Of a stretch of 9,077 nt of DNA, positions 6,694-9,077 are shown in pieces. The position numbers were made by a program, and so were the translations under genes. The DNA comes from an uncultured Gammaproteobacteria bacterium (GTDB lineage: Bacteria > Pseudomonadota > Gammaproteobacteria > Steroidobacterales > JABDMI01), in assembly GCA_938039225.1 (NCBI GenBank), contig CALHVH010000005.1:1-9077 (forward strand), given 5' to 3'. The notes under the pieces were generated by a model. The model had not been told where the DNA came from. It saw nothing but the letters and a program-made list of their open reading frames with translations, and did no database searches. Position 1 is the first letter of the stretch. Each line of letters begins with the position of its first letter.

Positions 6694-8067
6694 TTACTCT
6701 GCTGAATGGTTTAAAACGCCAAGACTGAAGTCAGTGATGGGTTGTTTACTGCTGTCATTGCGGTCATAAACTAAAGCACCGTCAACAAATACTTTTTCGG
6801 CGTGACTGTACACACTGAAGGGGGTTCCGGTCCATAAGACCACATCAGCCATTTTGCCTTCTTCTAAAGTACCGGTTTGATCCAAAATTCCCAATGCCTT
6901 TGCTGGGTTTTGAGTAATCCATGTAATGGCTTTGGCTTCATCTATCTCTAGACCAACGCGATTTCCAGCTGCCATAGCTTTAGCCGCCTCTTGATGCAAA
7001 CGTTGAATGCCTTTGTCAGAATCGGAATGCACAATTGCACAGGCACCCGCTGCATCAACCATTGGGATGTTTTCACGCACCATATCAAAAGCTTCCATTT
7101 TAAAGCCCCACCAGTCGGCCCACATCGATGAGCACACATCATTTTCTTTTAGCTCATCAGTAATTTTGTAAGACTCAATGGCGTGATGAAACGAAGTCAC
7201 CTTATAGTTAAACTCTTTAGCTAAATCCAGCATGGTGACCATTTCATCGGCGCGATAACAATGGTTGTGGATTAAGATTTCGCCTTTTAAAACACCGGCA
7301 AGTGTTTCAAGTTTCAGGTCACGTTTTGGAGGAGTGCCAGCTTCAACTTGTTTTAAATAGTCAGCTGCATCAATCCATGCTTTTCGATAACCGGCCACAT
7401 TACCCATACGAGTATAAGGTCCGCCTTTGTCGCCATAAACTCGTTTTGGATTCTCACCACAGGCCATTTTTAAACCATGTGGAGCATCTGGAAATTTCAT
7501 GGCTTGATAAGTATGCGCAGGAACGTTTTTAATGGTGACTGTACGACCACCAAATAAGTTGGCTGAACCAGGAAGAATTTGCATACTGGTTACACCACCA
7601 GCCATCGCGGCAATAAAGCCAGGATCTTGAGGCCAAATACTATGTTCGGCCCAAACATCAGCGGTTTGAGGTCCAACAATTTCATTCCCGTCTGAATGTG
7701 AGCGCGTTCCCGGGGATGGATAAACCCCTAAATGCGAATGTGTATCAATGATACCAGGGGTTACGTATTTACCTGTTGCATCTATTTCAATAGCATCTTT
7801 AACTGATTTAACCCGTTTGCCCATGCTTTGAATTTTGCCGTCTTTCAGCAAAATATTGGCTTCTTTAAGCATGTCGCCGTTACCTAACAGAATGGTGGCA
7901 TTCTCGATGAATACTGGTGCTGATTCTAAAGCTTGGTAAGTGGAAGGAAAGGCAATAGTCGCTTCATCTGCGTCTTTGTCGCTGCCACACGCACTGATAA
8001 AAAGTGTGGCAGTTAAAAGACTGGCCAGAACGGCTCGTCTATTGCGAATAATTTGGGTTAACAACAT
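6694..8067 (-). CDS. Lipoprotein amidohydrolase (imidazolonepropionase-like), metal site intact
   Basis: The 457-aa protein begins with a lipoprotein signal (basic 8-11, hydrophobic 12-24, lipobox I-S-A-C with Cys27). Gly at +2 does not signal inner-membrane retention, so the outer membrane is likely. The amidohydrolase metal ligands are all visible: His110 and His112 (I-I-D-T-H-S-H-L-G), an I-H-N-H strand (266-269), F-H-H-A (293-296), and Asp349 (V-H-S-D-S-D). A G-E-N-P-K-R-V-Y-G segment (204-212) and the C-terminal G-T-L-E-E-G-K-M-A-D-V-V-L-W (399-412) also fit the family. The substrate is unknown; a peptide or cyclic amide in the periplasm is plausible. The start is ATG with TAGGAG six bases upstream. 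It is the first gene of the operon, and its TAA stop overlaps the next gene's ribosome site. Confidence 0.9.
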   Translation of the reverse strand: MLLTQIIRNRRAVLASLLTATLFISACGSDKDADEATIAFPSTYQALESAPVFIENATILLGNGDMLKEANILLKDGKIQSMGKRVKSVKDAIEIDATGKYVTPGIIDTHSHLGVYPSPGTRSHSDGNEIVGPQTADVWAEHSIWPQDPGFIAAMAGGVTSMQILPGSANLFGGRTVTIKNVPAHTYQAMKFPDAPHGLKMACGENPKRVYGDKGGPYTRMGNVAGYRKAWIDAADYLKQVEAGTPPKRDLKLETLAGVLKGEILIHNHCYRADEMVTMLDLAKEFNYKVTSFHHAIESYKITDELKENDVCSSMWADWWGFKMEAFDMVRENIPMVDAAGACAIVHSDSDKGIQRLHQEAAKAMAAGNRVGLEIDEAKAITWITQNPAKALGILDQTGTLEEGKMADVVLWTGTPFSVYSHAEKVFVDGALVYDRNDSSKQPITDFSLGVLNHSAE

Positions 8068-8093
8068 GTAAAACTCCTAATATATTAGCTTTA

Positions 8094-8099
8094 ATTATA
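8094..8099 (-). promoter_or_regulatory. Candidate -10 box for the amidohydrolase operon
   Basis: A perfect TATAAT lies on the minus strand 26 bp upstream of the operon's first ATG, leaving room for a short leader with the TAGGAG ribosome site. At 17-bp spacing the -35 hexamer is CATGTG, a poor match, so an activator may be needed or the true promoter may be elsewhere. Confidence 0.4.
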
Positions 8100-8129
8100 T
8101 GAACTGAATTTAGTTTCACATGCTACCAC

Positions 8130-8150
8130 GAGGACAGTTTTGAGGACAGT
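8130..8150. repeat. Direct repeat GAGGACAGT x2, 12-bp period
   Basis: GAGGACAGT occurs at 8130-8138 and again at 8142-8150, separated by TTT. The copies are about one helical turn apart (12 bp), an arrangement seen at sites bound by tandem regulators. It is followed at once by GCTTGCTTGC. Its role is unknown. Confidence 0.6.
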
Positions 8151-8174
8151 GCTTGCTTGCAGACCTCACGATTG

Positions 8175-8196
8175 AACCACAAGCGAGAAGGTGGTT
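8175..8196. repeat. Inverted repeat AACCAC / GTGGTT in the divergent spacer
   Basis: AACCAC (8175-8180) and GTGGTT (8191-8196) are exact reverse complements around a 10-base centre. On the plus strand the second arm runs into TTGTATAT. It could be an operator dyad or a weak hairpin in a purT leader; the arms are short enough that chance is possible. Confidence 0.35.
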
Positions 8197-8313
8197 TTGT
8201 ATATAAAAACTAATTAGCTTACGGCGTTTATCTGCGGTATCTAATATGCTAAAAAAACCACTATTTTCTGCTAAGCTACATTTTTTAAACCAGCTACCTA
8301 TCGGGACTAAAAA

Positions 8314-9077
8314 ATGACCACCATTGGCACACCATTCACAGAAAATGCTACTCGCTTATTACTTCTTGGTTCAGGCGAACTTGGGCGTGAAGTTGCATTA
8401 GAAGCCATGCGCTATGGAGTCGAAGTAATTGCTGTAGACCGATATGCCAATGCACCAGCTATGCAATTTGCCCAACGTTCATATGTGATTGATATGTTAG
8501 ATGGAGAGGATTTGCGTGCATTAATTGAAAAAGAAGAGCCTAACTATATTGTTCCAGAAATTGAGGCGATTGCTACCGAGACATTATTGGAGTTAGAAAA
8601 AGAGGGCCATAAAATCATTCCAACAGCTAGAGCTGCACGTCTAACCATGGACAGGGAAGGTATACGTCGTTTAATTGCTGAAGAACTGCAATTACTCACT
8701 TCACCGTATCGCTTTGCTGAAACCAAAGAAGAGTTTCTTGCAGCGGTAGACAACATCGGAATGCCCTGTGTGGTCAAACCGGTAATGAGTTCATCCGGAA
8801 AAGGGCAAAGTACAATTCGCGATAGTCGTGATATTGATTCGGCCTGGGAATATTCACAAGCGGGTGGTAGAGCAGGAGAAGGACGAATTATTGTTGAAGG
8901 CTTTATTGATTTTGATTATGAAATCACACTGCTTACGGTTAAGCATAAAGATGGTATTAGTTATTGTGCCCCAGTAGGTCACCGACAAGAAGACGGTGAT
9001 TACCGTGAGTCATGGCAACCTCAGCAAATGAGTGAGCAAGCATTAGAAGACTCGAAAAAGATGGCCGCTATGGTAGT
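8314..9077 (+). CDS. purT: Formate-dependent GAR transformylase PurT, 3'-truncated by window edge
   Basis: PurT is phosphoribosylglycinamide formyltransferase 2. It uses ATP and formate to formylate GAR in the third step of purine synthesis, bypassing folate. The 254 codons present match E. coli PurT (about 392 aa) closely from the N-terminus. They show G-S-G-E-L-G (19-24) in the N-terminal domain, P-E-I-E-A-I-A-T (81-88) with Glu82 expected to contact GAR, the ATP-grasp segment V-K-P-V-M-S-S-S-G-K-G-Q (154-165), I-V-E-G near Glu195, and G-H-R-Q-E-D-G-D-Y-R-E-S-W-Q-P-Q-Q (222-238). The frame has no stop up to the right edge; the C-terminal third lies outside. A modest GGGA lies seven bases before the ATG. 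PurT activity is cytoplasmic and unrelated to the divergent exported operon. Confidence 0.96.
   Translation, partial: MTTIGTPFTENATRLLLLGSGELGREVALEAMRYGVEVIAVDRYANAPAMQFAQRSYVIDMLDGEDLRALIEKEEPNYIVPEIEAIATETLLELEKEGHKIIPTARAARLTMDREGIRRLIAEELQLLTSPYRFAETKEEFLAAVDNIGMPCVVKPVMSSSGKGQSTIRDSRDIDSAWEYSQAGGRAGEGRIIVEGFIDFDYEITLLTVKHKDGISYCAPVGHRQEDGDYRESWQPQQMSEQALEDSKKMAAMV

Larger units (their letters stand above)
8068..8313. promoter_or_regulatory. Divergent intergenic region, amidohydrolase operon / purT
   Basis: This 246-bp spacer must carry the promoters of both divergent transcripts. It contains the operon's ribosome site and -10 candidate near its left end, a direct repeat (8130-8150), a dyad (8175-8196) and AT-rich sequence before purT. 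No PurR-type box (ACGCAAACGTTTTCNT-like) was recognised, and no purine riboswitch fold was evident. For purT, TAATAT (8242-8247) and TATGCT (8245-8250) are possible -10 boxes without a good -35. No small ORF or RNA gene could be supported. Confidence 0.5.

Noticed and set aside
6948..7532. Open frames within the lipoprotein amidohydrolase gene (6948-7142 minus, 7302-7532 plus)
   Set aside because: They fully overlap a gene with clear catalytic motifs and lack ribosome sites or recognisable products.
5392..8122. TGTGAAAC upstream of both minus-strand TATAAT boxes (near 5393-5400 and 8113-8120) as a shared regulator site
   Set aside because: Distances to the -10 differ (16 and 13 bases), and the first copy lies in the coding end of the upstream gene, where it encodes part of Y-V-K-P-K.
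8151..8200. tRNA-like T-loop (GGTTCAATC) on the minus strand
   Set aside because: The flanking bases do not form a T-stem, and no acceptor, D or anticodon arms could be assembled.
1..9077. Mobile element, CRISPR array, toxin-antitoxin or defence island
   Set aside because: No transposase, integrase, regularly spaced repeats, terminal inverted repeats or known defence motifs were found; all genes look like chromosomal metabolic or envelope functions.

Overview
This window reads as ordinary chromosome from a gammaproteobacterium with an AT-leaning genome. FadD, PurT and YcgN closely resemble their E. coli counterparts, the genes are densely packed, and Shine-Dalgarno sites are clear. A marine or Oceanospirillales/Kangiella-like host would fit, but that is a guess. 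I see no phage, transposon, CRISPR, toxin-antitoxin or defence-type genes, no rRNA and no tRNA. Both window edges cut genes: a methyltransferase at the left and purT at the right.

Layout. At 2-439 (+) is the 3' part of a SAM-dependent methyltransferase. It ends three bases from the convergent end of an alpha/beta hydrolase (443-1207, -). That hydrolase lies downstream of fadD (1265-2935, -), with a clear Rho-independent terminator between them. A 163-bp divergent spacer separates fadD from a plus-strand pair, a Nudix hydrolase (3099-3518) and a YcgN-type Cys-cluster protein (3553-4005). A 74-bp convergent gap follows. Then comes a minus-strand operon of three exported proteins, transcribed from 8067 down to 4080: a lipoprotein amidohydrolase with intact metal ligands, an amidohydrolase homologue that has lost its metal-binding histidines, and a membrane-anchored M14 zinc peptidase resembling murein peptide amidase A. 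A 246-bp divergent spacer with a direct repeat and a dyad separates this operon from purT (8314 to the right edge, +).

How the genes work together. fadD activates fatty acids as CoA thioesters, and the neighbouring serine hydrolase could release acyl groups from esters; this link is inferred only from position. The Nudix/YcgN pair is probably co-transcribed, but I see no mechanistic link. The three-gene exported operon is the most interesting part. Its tight spacing, coupled ribosome site and shared export signals suggest envelope or periplasmic peptide turnover by an active/degenerate amidohydrolase pair plus a periplasmic amidase. Each family is known; the combination, and the role of the metal-less partner, deserve a check. 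I did not find a clearly new class of biological system here.
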